A stretch of DNA of 64,000 bases from Gemmatimonas sp. UBA7669 (GTDB lineage Bacteria > Gemmatimonadota > Gemmatimonadetes > Gemmatimonadales > Gemmatimonadaceae), in contig NZ_DLHL01000004.1 of NCBI RefSeq assembly GCF_002483225.1, forward strand, positions 27,885 to 91,884, in the 5' to 3' direction. Positions 28,428 to 37,577 of this stretch are shown one piece after another. A model generated the notes under the pieces. It worked only from the letters and a program-made list of their open reading frames with translations, was not told the DNA's origin and did no database searches. Made by a program: the position numbers and the translations under genes. Every line of letters starts with the position of its first letter. Position 1 is the stretch's first letter.

Positions 28428-30315
28428 CGCGCCACCCCCACAGCACCACGGCCACCAACCCAACCATCACCAGCAACGCATACCATTGCAGTTGACCCGT
28501 CTGCAAACGGGACAGACCGCCTGCGAGACGCTGCGTCAGACCGGCCAGCCCGTGCAGGCTGCCGTCCAGCAGCATGCGGTCACTGCCGCGCAGCAGCACA
28601 TGCTCGGAAATCCATACCAGCGGTCGCACCAGCAGGCGGTCGTACAACTCATCCACGAAGTACTTGCCTCGCAGCAGGGCACCGACCGGCGCCATGGCGC
28701 GCGCAATCGCGTTCACCCGTTCGGACGGCCCGCTGTACAACCACACGGCCAGCGCCACACCGGAAACCGCAATGCCGATCGACACATACAGCAACGTGTG
28801 CTCGTGATGCTCGAGCGCCGGCACGATGGCCGGCAGCGGCAGCATGGGCGAGAGGAACTCGGGGATATGGATATAGCCACCAACCGCCGAGAGCAGCGCC
28901 AGCACGCCAAGCACACCGGTCATGCTGAGCGGCGACTCGTGCACATGGTGTTCCACCTCGGGCGCCATGCGCGAGGCGCCGAAGAATACCAGCCACAGCA
29001 GACGGAACATGTAGAACGCCGTCAGGAACGCCGTGAGCGCGGCGAGCGCCCACAGCCACGCAGCCCCACCCGACTGACTGGCATACGCGAACCAGAGGAT
29101 CTCGTCCTTGGAGAAGAAGCCCGCCAGTCCCGGCAATCCGGCAATGGCGGCCGTGGCCACCAGGAAAGTCCAGAAGGTCACGGGAATGTGGCGCCGCAGG
29201 CCACCCATGCGGCGAATATCCTGCTCACCGCCAAGCGCATGAATCACACTACCGGCGCCAAGGAAGAGGCAAGCCTTGAAGAACGCGTGCGTGACCACAT
29301 GAAAGATGGCCACGCCATAGGCGCCCACGCCGAGCGCCAGGAACATGAAGCCCAGCTGCGACACGGTGCTGTACGCCAACACCTTCTTGATGTCGGTTTG
29401 CACCAGCGCGATCGTGGCCGCCATGAACGCCGTGAGCACACCCACCACGGCAATGAGTTGCGAGGTCTCGGGCGCCATGATGTACACCCCCGACATGCGC
29501 GCCACCAGATACACACCCGCCGTCACCATGGTCGCGGCATGAATGAGCGCGGACACGGGTGTCGGGCCAGCCATGGCATCGGGCAGCCAGACGTAAAGCG
29601 GAATCTGCGCCGACTTGCCGGTCGCGCCGATGAACAGGAACAGCCCGACCAAAGCCGCCGGCAGAATGGCGCCCTGCCCCGCGAGGATGGCCTGGTTGAT
29701 GTAGTCCATGTCCAGCGTACCAAACGTGCGATACAGCAGGAACATGCCCAGCAGAAATCCGGCATCACCAATGCGATTGGTGATGAAGGCCTTGCGACCG
29801 GCCACCGCATTGGCCGGCTCATCGAACCAGAAGCCGATGAGCAGGTACGATGCGAGCCCGACGCCCTCCCAGCCGACAAAGAGCACCAGCATGGAACGGC
29901 CCAGCACCAGCAGCAGCATGAAGAACAGGAAGAGATTCAGGTAGGCAAAGAAGCGCCCGAAGCTCTTGTCGTCGTGCATGTAGCCGGCCGAGTACACATG
30001 GATGACCGACCCGACACCAGTGACCACCAGGGTCATGACCGCCGACAGCCGATCGAACAGAAAGGCCACGTCAAAACTCTGCGCGCCAACGCCTGCCCAG
30101 CGATACAGCGGCGCGACAATGGGCACGTAGTCGACAGCGCGCAGTTGCAGGAACATGGCGATGGTGAGCCCGAAGGCGATCATCGGCCCCGCGCAACCCA
30201 CGAGAGCGGCCGTCCGGTTGGAGAAGCGTTGACCGCCAATGGCCGTCGCAAAGACGCCGTTGACGAGAAATCCGAGAAGGGGGAGAAGCGCGATGAGCGC
30301 GAGTGGATGCGTCAT
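28420..30315 (-). CDS. nuoL: NADH-quinone oxidoreductase subunit L
   Basis: Distal antiporter-like proton-pumping subunit with the long lateral helix, 631 aa. Typical stretches: GWEGVGLASYLLIGFW, NRIGDAGFLLGMF, SAQIPLYVWLPDAMAGPTPVSALIHAATMVTAGVYL-type channel segment (about 230-265), KKVLAYSTVSQLGFM and FKACLFLGAGSVIHALGGEQD. Start ATG 30315 lies 6 nt after nuoK. Confidence 0.96.
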   Translation of the reverse strand: MTHPLALIALLPLLGFLVNGVFATAIGGQRFSNRTAALVGCAGPMIAFGLTIAMFLQLRAVDYVPIVAPLYRWAGVGAQSFDVAFLFDRLSAVMTLVVTGVGSVIHVYSAGYMHDDKSFGRFFAYLNLFLFFMLLLVLGRSMLVLFVGWEGVGLASYLLIGFWFDEPANAVAGRKAFITNRIGDAGFLLGMFLLYRTFGTLDMDYINQAILAGQGAILPAALVGLFLFIGATGKSAQIPLYVWLPDAMAGPTPVSALIHAATMVTAGVYLVARMSGVYIMAPETSQLIAVVGVLTAFMAATIALVQTDIKKVLAYSTVSQLGFMFLALGVGAYGVAIFHVVTHAFFKACLFLGAGSVIHALGGEQDIRRMGGLRRHIPVTFWTFLVATAAIAGLPGLAGFFSKDEILWFAYASQSGGAAWLWALAALTAFLTAFYMFRLLWLVFFGASRMAPEVEHHVHESPLSMTGVLGVLALLSAVGGYIHIPEFLSPMLPLPAIVPALEHHEHTLLYVSIGIAVSGVALAVWLYSGPSERVNAIARAMAPVGALLRGKYFVDELYDRLLVRPLVWISEHVLLRGSDRMLLDGSLHGLAGLTQRLAGGLSRLQTGQLQWYALLVMVGLVAVVLWGWRGV

Positions 30316-30321
30316 GCGCGA

Positions 30322-30624
30322 CTAGCCCCGAAGCGTGGAATAGCGATCCACATCGAGCGAGCGCCACTGGCGCACTAGCAGGAGCACGATGGGGATGGCC
30401 AGCGCAATCTCCGCAGTGGCCACGACAAAGGTGAGAAACACCATCACCGCACCGGCGGCATCGCCGCGCTGCTGCGAAAAGGTCACGAGACTCAGGTTCA
30501 CGCCGTTGAGCATGAGCTCCATGCACATCAGCATGACGAGCGCATTGCGGCGGATGATGACGCCAAGCAAGCCGATGGTGAACAGCCCGCCGGATACGAA
30601 CAACAGGAAGCTCACCTTATCCAT
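30322..30624 (-). CDS. nuoK: NADH-quinone oxidoreductase subunit K
   Basis: Small three-helix membrane subunit (Mrp MnhC-like), 100 aa. Conserved Glu residues sit in MLMCMELMLNGVNL and in VATAEIALAIPIVLLL. ATG 30624 gives the exact family length and overlaps the nuoJ end by 8 nt. Confidence 0.96.
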   Translation of the reverse strand: MDKVSFLLFVSGGLFTIGLLGVIIRRNALVMLMCMELMLNGVNLSLVTFSQQRGDAAGAVMVFLTFVVATAEIALAIPIVLLLVRQWRSLDVDRYSTLRG

Positions 30625-31138
30625 GGTGACGCTCCGACTCGGCAGCAACGGACGGACCGGAAGCCGCGCCCTGCCGCCGGCTCACACCGATAACCGCCAG
30701 CGCTGCAACGACTGCCCCCACCAGAAACACCGTGGTGAGCTCGAACTCCAGCCAGTAGCGGCTGAGGAAGTCGGTAGAGAACTCCACCAGCGTGAACGAC
30801 TGTCCGAGCGGCGCGCGCGGCACGCGGTCCGCATTGACACCGCGGGCCACCACCGCCAGCACGGCCAGCAGCAGTCCGGCCACCAGCACACCTGGCCAGC
30901 GCAGTGACGACCACCGATCAGCGGTGGGCGACTCGCGCAGCTGCAGCAGCATGATGACGTACACCATGAACACCATCACCGCGCCAACGTAGATGAGCAC
31001 CTGGAAGGCCGCGATGAAATGCACACCCATGAGACCGTACACCGCAGCCAGTGACGTCATGGACGTGATGAGCGCCAGCGCCACGCGCATGGGCTCCCGC
31101 AGGATCAGCATCGACGCCGCGCTTGCCAGCGCCAGCAC
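30617..31138 (-). CDS. nuoJ: NADH-quinone oxidoreductase subunit J
   Basis: Five-helix membrane subunit of complex I, at least 173 aa. The conserved helix-3 region (GVHFIAAFQVLIYVGAVMVFMVYVIMLL, about 39-66) is present. The first usable standard start is GTG 31138, but the family N-terminus (IIDSIILIVFG) is encoded just upstream, in frame, back to 31171, where it overlaps the nuoI stop with no ATG, GTG or TTG. GAGG lies 9 nt before an ATA at 31171. The protein probably begins with a rare start codon (ATA or ATC), which would restore a full first helix. Confidence 0.92.
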   Translation of the reverse strand: MLALASAASMLILREPMRVALALITSMTSLAAVYGLMGVHFIAAFQVLIYVGAVMVFMVYVIMLLQLRESPTADRWSSLRWPGVLVAGLLLAVLAVVARGVNADRVPRAPLGQSFTLVEFSTDFLSRYWLEFELTTVFLVGAVVAALAVIGVSRRQGAASGPSVAAESERHHG

Positions 31139-31167
31139 GCCGAAGACGATCAGGATGATGCTGTCGA

Positions 31168-31809
31168 TTATTGGTCGCGTCCTCGCCGCGCCGACTCACC
31201 ACGCGTCAGCGGTACCGGTTTGGGGGGATACGGCTTGGCCACGTCCTGCTGCGGCTTCCAGGTGAGCATCTCGTCCATCGTCAGCCACATGTTGTAGCGG
31301 TCGTCACTCACCAGTCCCGGCACATCGGCCTGCATGCGAATGGCGTCCTCGGGGCAGGCCTCCACACAGAGACCGCAGAAGACGCAGCGCGAGTAGTCGA
31401 TCTCGAAGCGCACGGGATACTTGGGGTGCGCCGGATCGTTGGGATCAAAGCCCGACTCGATTTCGATGACCTTGGCCGGGCACACGGTCGCGCACATGTT
31501 GCACGCAATGCACTGCGGCGATCCATCGGGACGCTGCGTGAGGATGTGCTTGCCCCGATTGCGCGGCGCAAAGTCCGCGCGCCGTTCTTCCGGATAGTAG
31601 GTGGTCACGGCGCCGCGACGCCCGGTGAGCCACTTGCCCATGTTGCGCAGGAACACGCCCGTCGTGATGGCCAGCCCCTTGAGCACTTCCGGCAGATAGG
31701 CCCGCTCGTACCAGGTCATCTCCGGCTCGTTCCAGTACTGCTTGCGGGCGTAGCGTACCGCACTGCGGCGCGGTGCCGAAGGCGTTGACGTTGGCTGTTC
31801 GTTGTCCAT
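31168..31809 (-). CDS. nuoI: NADH-quinone oxidoreductase subunit I (two [4Fe-4S])
   Basis: Peripheral-arm ferredoxin subunit carrying clusters N6a and N6b, 213 aa. Both motifs are complete: CIACNMCATVCP and CVFCGLCVEACP. The N-terminal amphipathic region (VLKGLAITTGVFLRNM) would contact the membrane arm. ATG 31809 starts 2 nt after the nuoH stop, with GGAGGG upstream. A C-terminal tail of about 45 residues is longer than in Escherichia coli. Confidence 0.96.
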   Translation of the reverse strand: MDNEQPTSTPSAPRRSAVRYARKQYWNEPEMTWYERAYLPEVLKGLAITTGVFLRNMGKWLTGRRGAVTTYYPEERRADFAPRNRGKHILTQRPDGSPQCIACNMCATVCPAKVIEIESGFDPNDPAHPKYPVRFEIDYSRCVFCGLCVEACPEDAIRMQADVPGLVSDDRYNMWLTMDEMLTWKPQQDVAKPYPPKPVPLTRGESARRGRDQ

Positions 31810-31811
31810 GC

Positions 31812-32978
31812 TCACTGCCCTCCCCGGACAAGCCACACCACCACCACCGTGATGGCCAGATTGGCCAGCGAAAGCGGCAGCAGCATCTTCCACGAGAGCC
31901 CAAGCATCTGATCGTAGCGGAAGCGCGGCAGCGTCCAGCGGATCTGGATCTGCAGCAGGCACATGAGCGCCACCTTGCCCAGGAAGGTCAGCATCTGCAG
32001 GGGCACCCGGACTGCCTGGCTCAGGGCGATTTCGCGGCCACCCGGCAACAGAAACCCGGCATCGGTCATGAACGGCAGGTTGTAGCCACCCAGGAACAGC
32101 GTGGTGAACAAGGCGCCCACCACGGCGATCTGGATGAACTCGGAGAACATGAACAGGCCCAGCTTCATCGCGCTGTACTCCGTGAAGTAGCCAGCGATGA
32201 GCTCCGACTCGGCTTCGGGCAAGTCGAAGGGAATGCGCTTGTTCTCGGCAATGGCCGCCGTGAGAAACAGGAAGGCCGCGAACGGCTGATAGAAGATGCC
32301 CCAGGCCGGGAGCACACCGCCCAGCGTGCCGGATTGCTGACGTACGATGTTGCCCAGGTCGAGCGTGCCGTACACCAGAATGAGGCCCAGAACGGTGAGC
32401 CCCATGACCAGCTCGTACGAAATCATCTGCGAACCGGCACGCAGACCTCCAAGCAGCGAGAACTTGTTCTCCGACGCCCAGCCCGCGAGCATGGCGCCGA
32501 TGATGCCCATGCTGCTGAAGGCGAACACCACCAGCAGACCCGCGTCGAGCGTGGCGATCTGCATGGGATAGCTACGTGAACCAAACCAATCCGCGAGCGC
32601 CGGCACCAACTGCCCCGGCACCAGTGTGCCACCAAACGGCACCACCGCAAACACCAGCAGCACCGGCGTGAAGACAATGAACGGCGCGAGGAAGTAGCCG
32701 ACCTTGTCGTGTGCGTTGGGCTTGAAGTTCTCCTTCAGCAACATCTTGAGACCGTCGGCCATGCCATGGAACAGTCCCAGCCAGACCAGCTTGATGTTCG
32801 TGAACGGAATGCGCAGATAGGCGCGATTGGCGCCCACGCGGTCCGACATCACCGCCGACTGTTTGCGTTCCACCCAGGTCAGCAGACCGCCAAAACTCAG
32901 CAGCATCACCATGCAGTAGGTGATGAACACCAGCGCCACGACGAGATCAGGCATCCAACTGTTCGTGGCGCTGCTCAT
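31812..32978 (-). CDS. nuoH: NADH-quinone oxidoreductase subunit H
   Basis: Membrane subunit that builds the quinone chamber at the arm junction, 388 aa, about 8-9 helices. Family motifs: WVERKQSAVMSDRVGANRA (about 35-53), GWASENKFSLLGGLRAGSQMISYE-like (about 150-175), and FDLPEAESELIAGYFTEYSAMKLG-like (about 253-275) with the conserved acidic residues. Starts by ATGA overlap with nuoG. Confidence 0.96.
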   Translation of the reverse strand: MSSATNSWMPDLVVALVFITYCMVMLLSFGGLLTWVERKQSAVMSDRVGANRAYLRIPFTNIKLVWLGLFHGMADGLKMLLKENFKPNAHDKVGYFLAPFIVFTPVLLVFAVVPFGGTLVPGQLVPALADWFGSRSYPMQIATLDAGLLVVFAFSSMGIIGAMLAGWASENKFSLLGGLRAGSQMISYELVMGLTVLGLILVYGTLDLGNIVRQQSGTLGGVLPAWGIFYQPFAAFLFLTAAIAENKRIPFDLPEAESELIAGYFTEYSAMKLGLFMFSEFIQIAVVGALFTTLFLGGYNLPFMTDAGFLLPGGREIALSQAVRVPLQMLTFLGKVALMCLLQIQIRWTLPRFRYDQMLGLSWKMLLPLSLANLAITVVVVWLVRGGQ

Positions 32979-34483
32979 GACACCGCCCCGGCCAGCACAC
33001 GCTGCAAGGCCTTGCGATTGCCGGCCAACGCCTGAAACAGGCCCTCGGCATGCACCACATCGCCCTTGGGTTCAAAGCAAGCCTTGAAGGCCGTCACCAC
33101 GCCCTGTGCATTGGTATAGTGCCCGTTCCGCTCGGTCTGAATGCTGATGGGCAGAAACACGTCAGCGCGCAGCGCGGCCTCATGGGCGTAGCTGCCCAGG
33201 CGGACAACCCGTGCCGTGGACGGCAGGTCCGCATCCGCCACACCCTCGCCCCACACCAGCACGACATCAGCGCCAACGAGCGCCGCGGGCAGGTCACCCT
33301 CGAGCGGCGTAAACAAGGCCAACGCCCCACGGCGGTTCGGGTTCTTGTCCGCCATGATGAGAATGTCGTCTTCGAGCAACTCCCCGGGCTGTGGCGCGTG
33401 GTCCGCTTTCACGCGCGCCGTGAACCGCGAGGCCAGCTTGTCCTGCAGCACGTGGTGCAGCGCCGCCAGTTCTTCGTTGGAGCCCCAGCTCGACACCAGC
33501 ACCACGCCGCGCGAGGCAGCCGCTACAATTGCTGACGCCCGCTCCACCGCCTCATCCAAACCGGCTGGCGTGCCGCCAACCAGCGCGGTCGTGGCCCGTG
33601 GCCGCTCCCAGATCTTTGCCAGGTCCCGACCCTTGTTGCAGATCCATGGGCCGTTCACCTCGGGGTTTTCGCGCGGCGTGACCCGCTCGATGCGCGCATT
33701 GAGCGCCGGATCAAGCGCCTTGAGCGCCCACTCGGGCTTGCGATGCCACACATCGATGCTGCAGCCGCGCGAACACCCCGGGCAGACCGACGGCGTGGCC
33801 TTGGTGTACCACACGCGGGCGTGATCGAGATTCTCCCGCGAAAGCAGCGCGCCCACCGGACAGATGTCGATGACGTTGTCGGAATACACGTCCTCGTTGA
33901 AGTCCGCGTTTTCCGCCGGCCGGATGAGCGAATGATCGCCACGATGCACCGCGCCCAGCGCATGGGTCTTTGACACTTCGTTGGTAAACCGCACACAGCG
34001 CGTGCACATGATGCAGCGCTCGTTGTCCAGCATGATGCGGTCGGACAACGCATAGAACTTGGTCGCGTGATTCTTGCGATCGATGGACAGCGACGGGCGG
34101 CCGTTGTGCTCGTAGTGATAATCCTGCAGCAGACACTCGCCCGACTTGTTGCAGATTCCGCAGTCCACCGGATGATTGAGCGTGATGAACTGCATCGTGT
34201 CGCGGCGCAACTTCTTCACCGTCTCAGACTCGGTCAGCACACGCATGCCGGCCGTGACTGGCATGTTGCAGCCAATGTCGAACCACGGGTCGCCGTTGTC
34301 CGACTCCACCTCCACCATGCAGATGCGGCAGTTGCCGGGCACCGACAGGTTGGGGTGCCAGCAGAAATGCGGAATGCTCACGCCCGCCCGACGCGCGGCC
34401 TGAATGACGGTCTCGCCGTCATGGGCCGTGCACGGGACGCCGTTGATGAAGAAGTCGATGGTCACCGTCGGATCGACGCTCAC
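32975..34483 (-). CDS. nuoG: NADH-quinone oxidoreductase subunit G, short form
   Basis: Iron-sulfur subunit of the peripheral arm, 502 aa, far shorter than the 900-residue enterobacterial form. The electron-carrying part is intact: [2Fe-2S] ligands in CWHPNLSVPGNCRICMVE, the His/Cys cluster in HPVDCGICNKSGECLLQD, two [4Fe-4S] motifs (CIMCTRCVRF with a later ICPVGAL) and an extra CPGCSRGC (about 235). What follows is a short remnant of the molybdopterin-fold domain. Overlaps nuoF and nuoH by 4 nt each. Since reading frame and clusters are intact, this is a short variant rather than a broken gene. Confidence 0.94.
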   Translation of the reverse strand: MSVDPTVTIDFFINGVPCTAHDGETVIQAARRAGVSIPHFCWHPNLSVPGNCRICMVEVESDNGDPWFDIGCNMPVTAGMRVLTESETVKKLRRDTMQFITLNHPVDCGICNKSGECLLQDYHYEHNGRPSLSIDRKNHATKFYALSDRIMLDNERCIMCTRCVRFTNEVSKTHALGAVHRGDHSLIRPAENADFNEDVYSDNVIDICPVGALLSRENLDHARVWYTKATPSVCPGCSRGCSIDVWHRKPEWALKALDPALNARIERVTPRENPEVNGPWICNKGRDLAKIWERPRATTALVGGTPAGLDEAVERASAIVAAASRGVVLVSSWGSNEELAALHHVLQDKLASRFTARVKADHAPQPGELLEDDILIMADKNPNRRGALALFTPLEGDLPAALVGADVVLVWGEGVADADLPSTARVVRLGSYAHEAALRADVFLPISIQTERNGHYTNAQGVVTAFKACFEPKGDVVHAEGLFQALAGNRKALQRVLAGAVS

Positions 34484-35856
34484 GAGGCGCTCCCGGCGCC
34501 GGCGTACATTGGCACCGGCACGGCGCCCTCAAACGGATCAGCCAACGCCAGGCGGCCATCGTACATGGAACGGCCATTGGTGATGTAGTACTCGAACTCC
34601 TCGCGGTAGTGATCGAGGATGGCCGAGCAGGCATAGCCGGCGGAGTCACCCAGACTGCAAATGGTGGTCCCGTCGTTGGCGGTGGAGATGTGATACAAGC
34701 GATCGATGTCCTCGAGACGCCCCTCGCCGCGCACAATGCGATCGAGGATGCGCTCCATCCACCCCATGCCCTCGCGGCAGGGCGTGCACTGGCCACAGGA
34801 CTCGTGGTGATAGAAGCGCTGAATGACGCGCGCGAGACGCACCATGCAGGTGCCCTCGGCCACCGCAATCATGCCGCCGGAGCCAAGCTGTGATCCGGCC
34901 GCCACGGCGCTGTTGTGATCCAGTGTCACGCCCTTGATCTCGTTCGCATCGAGGATCTTGGTGGACACGCCACCCGGGATGACGCACTTGAGCGCGCGAT
35001 CCTCCAGCATGCCGCCGCAATCCTCGTAGAGGAACTTCTCCCACGAGTAGCCATACTCGACTTCGTACACGCCCGGCCGCTTCACGTGACCGGAGATGGA
35101 GATCATCTGCGTGCCCGGGCTGCGCGGCATGCCGGTCTTCTTGAACTCGGCCGCGCCCAGTGTGAGGATGACCGGCACATTGGCCAGCGTCTCCACGTTG
35201 TTCACCACGGTGGGCTTCTGGTACAGGCCCTTCACCGTCAGGCGCGGCGGCCGATTGCGCGGCCACCCCTTCTTGCCTTCCAGCGACGCCAGCATGGCCG
35301 AGGCCTCGCCGCAGACGTAGGAGCCGGCGCCGCGATACAGCACCACATCGAGCGAGTAGCCCGAGCCCATGATGTTCTCGCCCAACAGCCCGGCCGCGTA
35401 GGCCTCCTCAATGGCCGCCTGCATGCGACGATGCGGCAGATCGAACTCACCGCGAATGTAGATGAAAGCATGCCGCCCCATCAGCGCGAAGCTCGCAATG
35501 ATGAGTCCCTCGAGGCACATGTGCGGCACATGTTCCAGCAGCCAGCGATCCTTGAACGTGCCGGGCTCTCCTTCGTCGGCGTTCATGCACACGTAGTGCG
35601 GTTCGCCGTCGTTGAGTCGTACCACGCCCCATTTGCGCCCGGCCGGAAAGGCCGCCCCGCCATGGCCCAACAGGCCGGCTGCGGCCACTTCCTTGGTGAC
35701 CTCGGTGGGCTGCATGCCGCCCAGCACCTTGGCCAGTGCCTGATAACCGCCCCGCGCGCGGTACGCCGCCAGCGTATGGGAGTCGGCGGTCACCGGAAAA
35801 TTCATGAAGAACTTCCGCCCCGAGAGCGTCGGCGCTTCTGCAGTCGGCGCGGTCAT
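34480..35856 (-). CDS. nuoF: NADH-quinone oxidoreductase subunit F
   Basis: NADH-oxidising subunit with FMN and cluster N3, 458 aa from ATG 35856, which overlaps the nuoE stop. Motifs: GLLGHGGAAFPAGRKW (about 61-76; GxGGxxF region with His in place of Arg), NADEGEPGTFKDR, GAGSYVCGEASAMLASLEG and the [4Fe-4S] ligands ESCGQCTPCREGMGW with a downstream Cys in TICSLGDSAGY. It is the complex I paralogue of fdsB in this window. Confidence 0.95.
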   Translation of the reverse strand: MTAPTAEAPTLSGRKFFMNFPVTADSHTLAAYRARGGYQALAKVLGGMQPTEVTKEVAAAGLLGHGGAAFPAGRKWGVVRLNDGEPHYVCMNADEGEPGTFKDRWLLEHVPHMCLEGLIIASFALMGRHAFIYIRGEFDLPHRRMQAAIEEAYAAGLLGENIMGSGYSLDVVLYRGAGSYVCGEASAMLASLEGKKGWPRNRPPRLTVKGLYQKPTVVNNVETLANVPVILTLGAAEFKKTGMPRSPGTQMISISGHVKRPGVYEVEYGYSWEKFLYEDCGGMLEDRALKCVIPGGVSTKILDANEIKGVTLDHNSAVAAGSQLGSGGMIAVAEGTCMVRLARVIQRFYHHESCGQCTPCREGMGWMERILDRIVRGEGRLEDIDRLYHISTANDGTTICSLGDSAGYACSAILDHYREEFEYYITNGRSMYDGRLALADPFEGAVPVPMYAGAGSAS

Positions 35857-36362
35857 CGGGCGAGCTCCTCGAGCAGCGCGTCGACCTTGGCGGGGGTGAG
35901 ATCCTCGTGGTAGGCCTCGTTCACCATCATCATGGGGGCGGTGCCGCAGGACGCGAGACACTCCACGGTGCTCAGCGTGAACTTGCCGTCGGCCGTGGTC
36001 TCACCGGGCTGAATGCCCAACTTGCCGCAGAGGTAGCGTACCAGCCCCTCGGCACCACGCAGCGAGCACGACGCGTTGTGGCACACCTGCAGATGATGCC
36101 GGCCGAGCGGCTCGCGCGTGAACATGGTGTAGAAGGCCAGCACTTCATCCACCTGAATGCGGGACACCCCGAGATAGGCCACCAGTTCGTCGATGTCCGA
36201 ATCGGCGATGTAGCCTCGCTCCTGCTGGATGCGCTGCAAACAGGGGATGGTGAGCGATCCTTCGAACCCGGCCGGGTAGCGCTGCTTCCAGCGCTCGAAC
36301 TCGGGAATGAGATGCTGTATGCCGTTGGGCATGCCGTTCGTCGCAGAATCGTGCGTGGTCAT
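35853..36362 (-). CDS. nuoE: NADH-quinone oxidoreductase subunit E
   Basis: Thioredoxin-like [2Fe-2S] subunit (cluster N1a), 169 aa. Ligands: CHNASC and CLASCGTAP. ATG 36362 forms an ATGA overlap with the nuoD stop; another in-frame start at 36371 would add three residues. It shares the fold of FdsG at 17,129 but belongs clearly to the nuo operon. Confidence 0.95.
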   Translation of the reverse strand: MTTHDSATNGMPNGIQHLIPEFERWKQRYPAGFEGSLTIPCLQRIQQERGYIADSDIDELVAYLGVSRIQVDEVLAFYTMFTREPLGRHHLQVCHNASCSLRGAEGLVRYLCGKLGIQPGETTADGKFTLSTVECLASCGTAPMMMVNEAYHEDLTPAKVDALLEELAR

Positions 36363-37573
36363 CGGTCGCATTCGCCGCCGATCATGTTCACCGACCCGAA
36401 GGAGGTGACAATGTCGGCCAGCTGATAGCCGTCGAGCATGCGGTGAATGCCGCCCATGTGCACAAAGGATGGCGAACGCACATGCACCTTGTGCGGCGTA
36501 CCGCTGCCGTTGGATACGAGATAGAAGCCAAGCTCTCCATTGGCTCCCTCGTGCGCGACGTACACATCGCCCGCGGGCACCACCGGTCCTTCCATGACCA
36601 GCTTGAAGTGATTGATGAGGGACTCGATCTCCGTGTACACCAGCTGCTTCTCCGGAAACACGCAGCGGTGGTCATCGACATTGATGGGCCCCTCGGGCAT
36701 GAGGTCGACGAGCTGACGCATCATGTACACCGATTCGTCCATCTCCCGCATGCGCACGTAGTAGCGATCGTAGTTGTCGCCCTTGATGCCCACCGGCACA
36801 TCGAAGTCGAGCTCAGCGTACGCCAGATACGGCGTATCGCGGCGCAGATCGCGTGGCACGCCGGTCGACCGCAGCACCGGCCCCGTGAAGCCCCAGTGCA
36901 GGGCGTCCGCGGTGCTCAGCACCCCCACGTCGCGCATGCGGTCGATGAAAATGCGGTTGCGATCGACGAGGGCATGCACACGCGCCACATAGTCCTCGTA
37001 CTCCACGAGGATTTCCTCGAGGCGCGTGAACCAACCCGGCGGCACGTCAAAGGCCAACCCACCGATGCGACCAAACGAGTAGGTGACACGCGCGCCGGTG
37101 ATGGCGGCCAGGTGCTCGTACATGTGGTCACGCACCGTGACCAGATAGAGAAACGCCGTCATCGCGCCCAGCTCCATGAGCTGCGCGGCCACACAGGTGA
37201 GATGGTCGGCCACCCGCGAGTACTCGGCCAACAGCGTGCGCAGATACTTCGTGCGCGGCGTAATCTCGATGCCCATGAGTCGCTCCACCCCTTCGCAGTA
37301 CGCGAAGTTGTTGATGAGCGCCGAGCAGTAGTTCAGCCGGTCGACGTACGGGATGAGGTTGTGCCAGGTGTGATCCTCGCACTCCTTTTCAAAGCCGCGG
37401 TGCAGGTAGCCGCAGTGCACATCGGTGCGCAGCACCTTTTCCCCGTCCAACTCGGCCACGATCTGCACCGTGCCATGCGTGGCCGGATGCGAGGGGCCGA
37501 TGTTCACCACCACCGTGTCCTCGCGCGACGGCGTAAGCGTCGTGCGAATCGGGTTCGGGATGGCCGAGGTCAC
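36359..37573 (-). CDS. nuoD: NADH-quinone oxidoreductase subunit D
   Basis: 49-kDa homologue that forms the quinone site with NuoB, 404 aa. Conserved: NIGPSHPATHGTVQIV (about 23-38), CGYLHRGFEK (about 53), a family-typical RVTYSFGRIGGLAFDVPPGW and the C-terminal DIVTSFGSVNMIGGECDR, which ends with the usual Asp-Arg. GTG 37573 is chosen, 4 nt after the nuoC stop; the ribosome-binding site is weak. Confidence 0.95.
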   Translation of the reverse strand: MTSAIPNPIRTTLTPSREDTVVVNIGPSHPATHGTVQIVAELDGEKVLRTDVHCGYLHRGFEKECEDHTWHNLIPYVDRLNYCSALINNFAYCEGVERLMGIEITPRTKYLRTLLAEYSRVADHLTCVAAQLMELGAMTAFLYLVTVRDHMYEHLAAITGARVTYSFGRIGGLAFDVPPGWFTRLEEILVEYEDYVARVHALVDRNRIFIDRMRDVGVLSTADALHWGFTGPVLRSTGVPRDLRRDTPYLAYAELDFDVPVGIKGDNYDRYYVRMREMDESVYMMRQLVDLMPEGPINVDDHRCVFPEKQLVYTEIESLINHFKLVMEGPVVPAGDVYVAHEGANGELGFYLVSNGSGTPHKVHVRSPSFVHMGGIHRMLDGYQLADIVTSFGSVNMIGGECDR

Positions 37574-37577
37574 GAGG

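Noticed and set aside
28231..30378. A 715-codon plus-strand open frame across nuoL
   Set aside because: Lies opposite nuoL and is rich in His, Gln and Arg, as expected from the reverse complement of a membrane protein gene. No domain seen.
32975..34483. nuoG as a truncated pseudogene
   Set aside because: All cluster motifs are intact, it overlaps both neighbours in frame, and nothing similar to the missing domain remains downstream.
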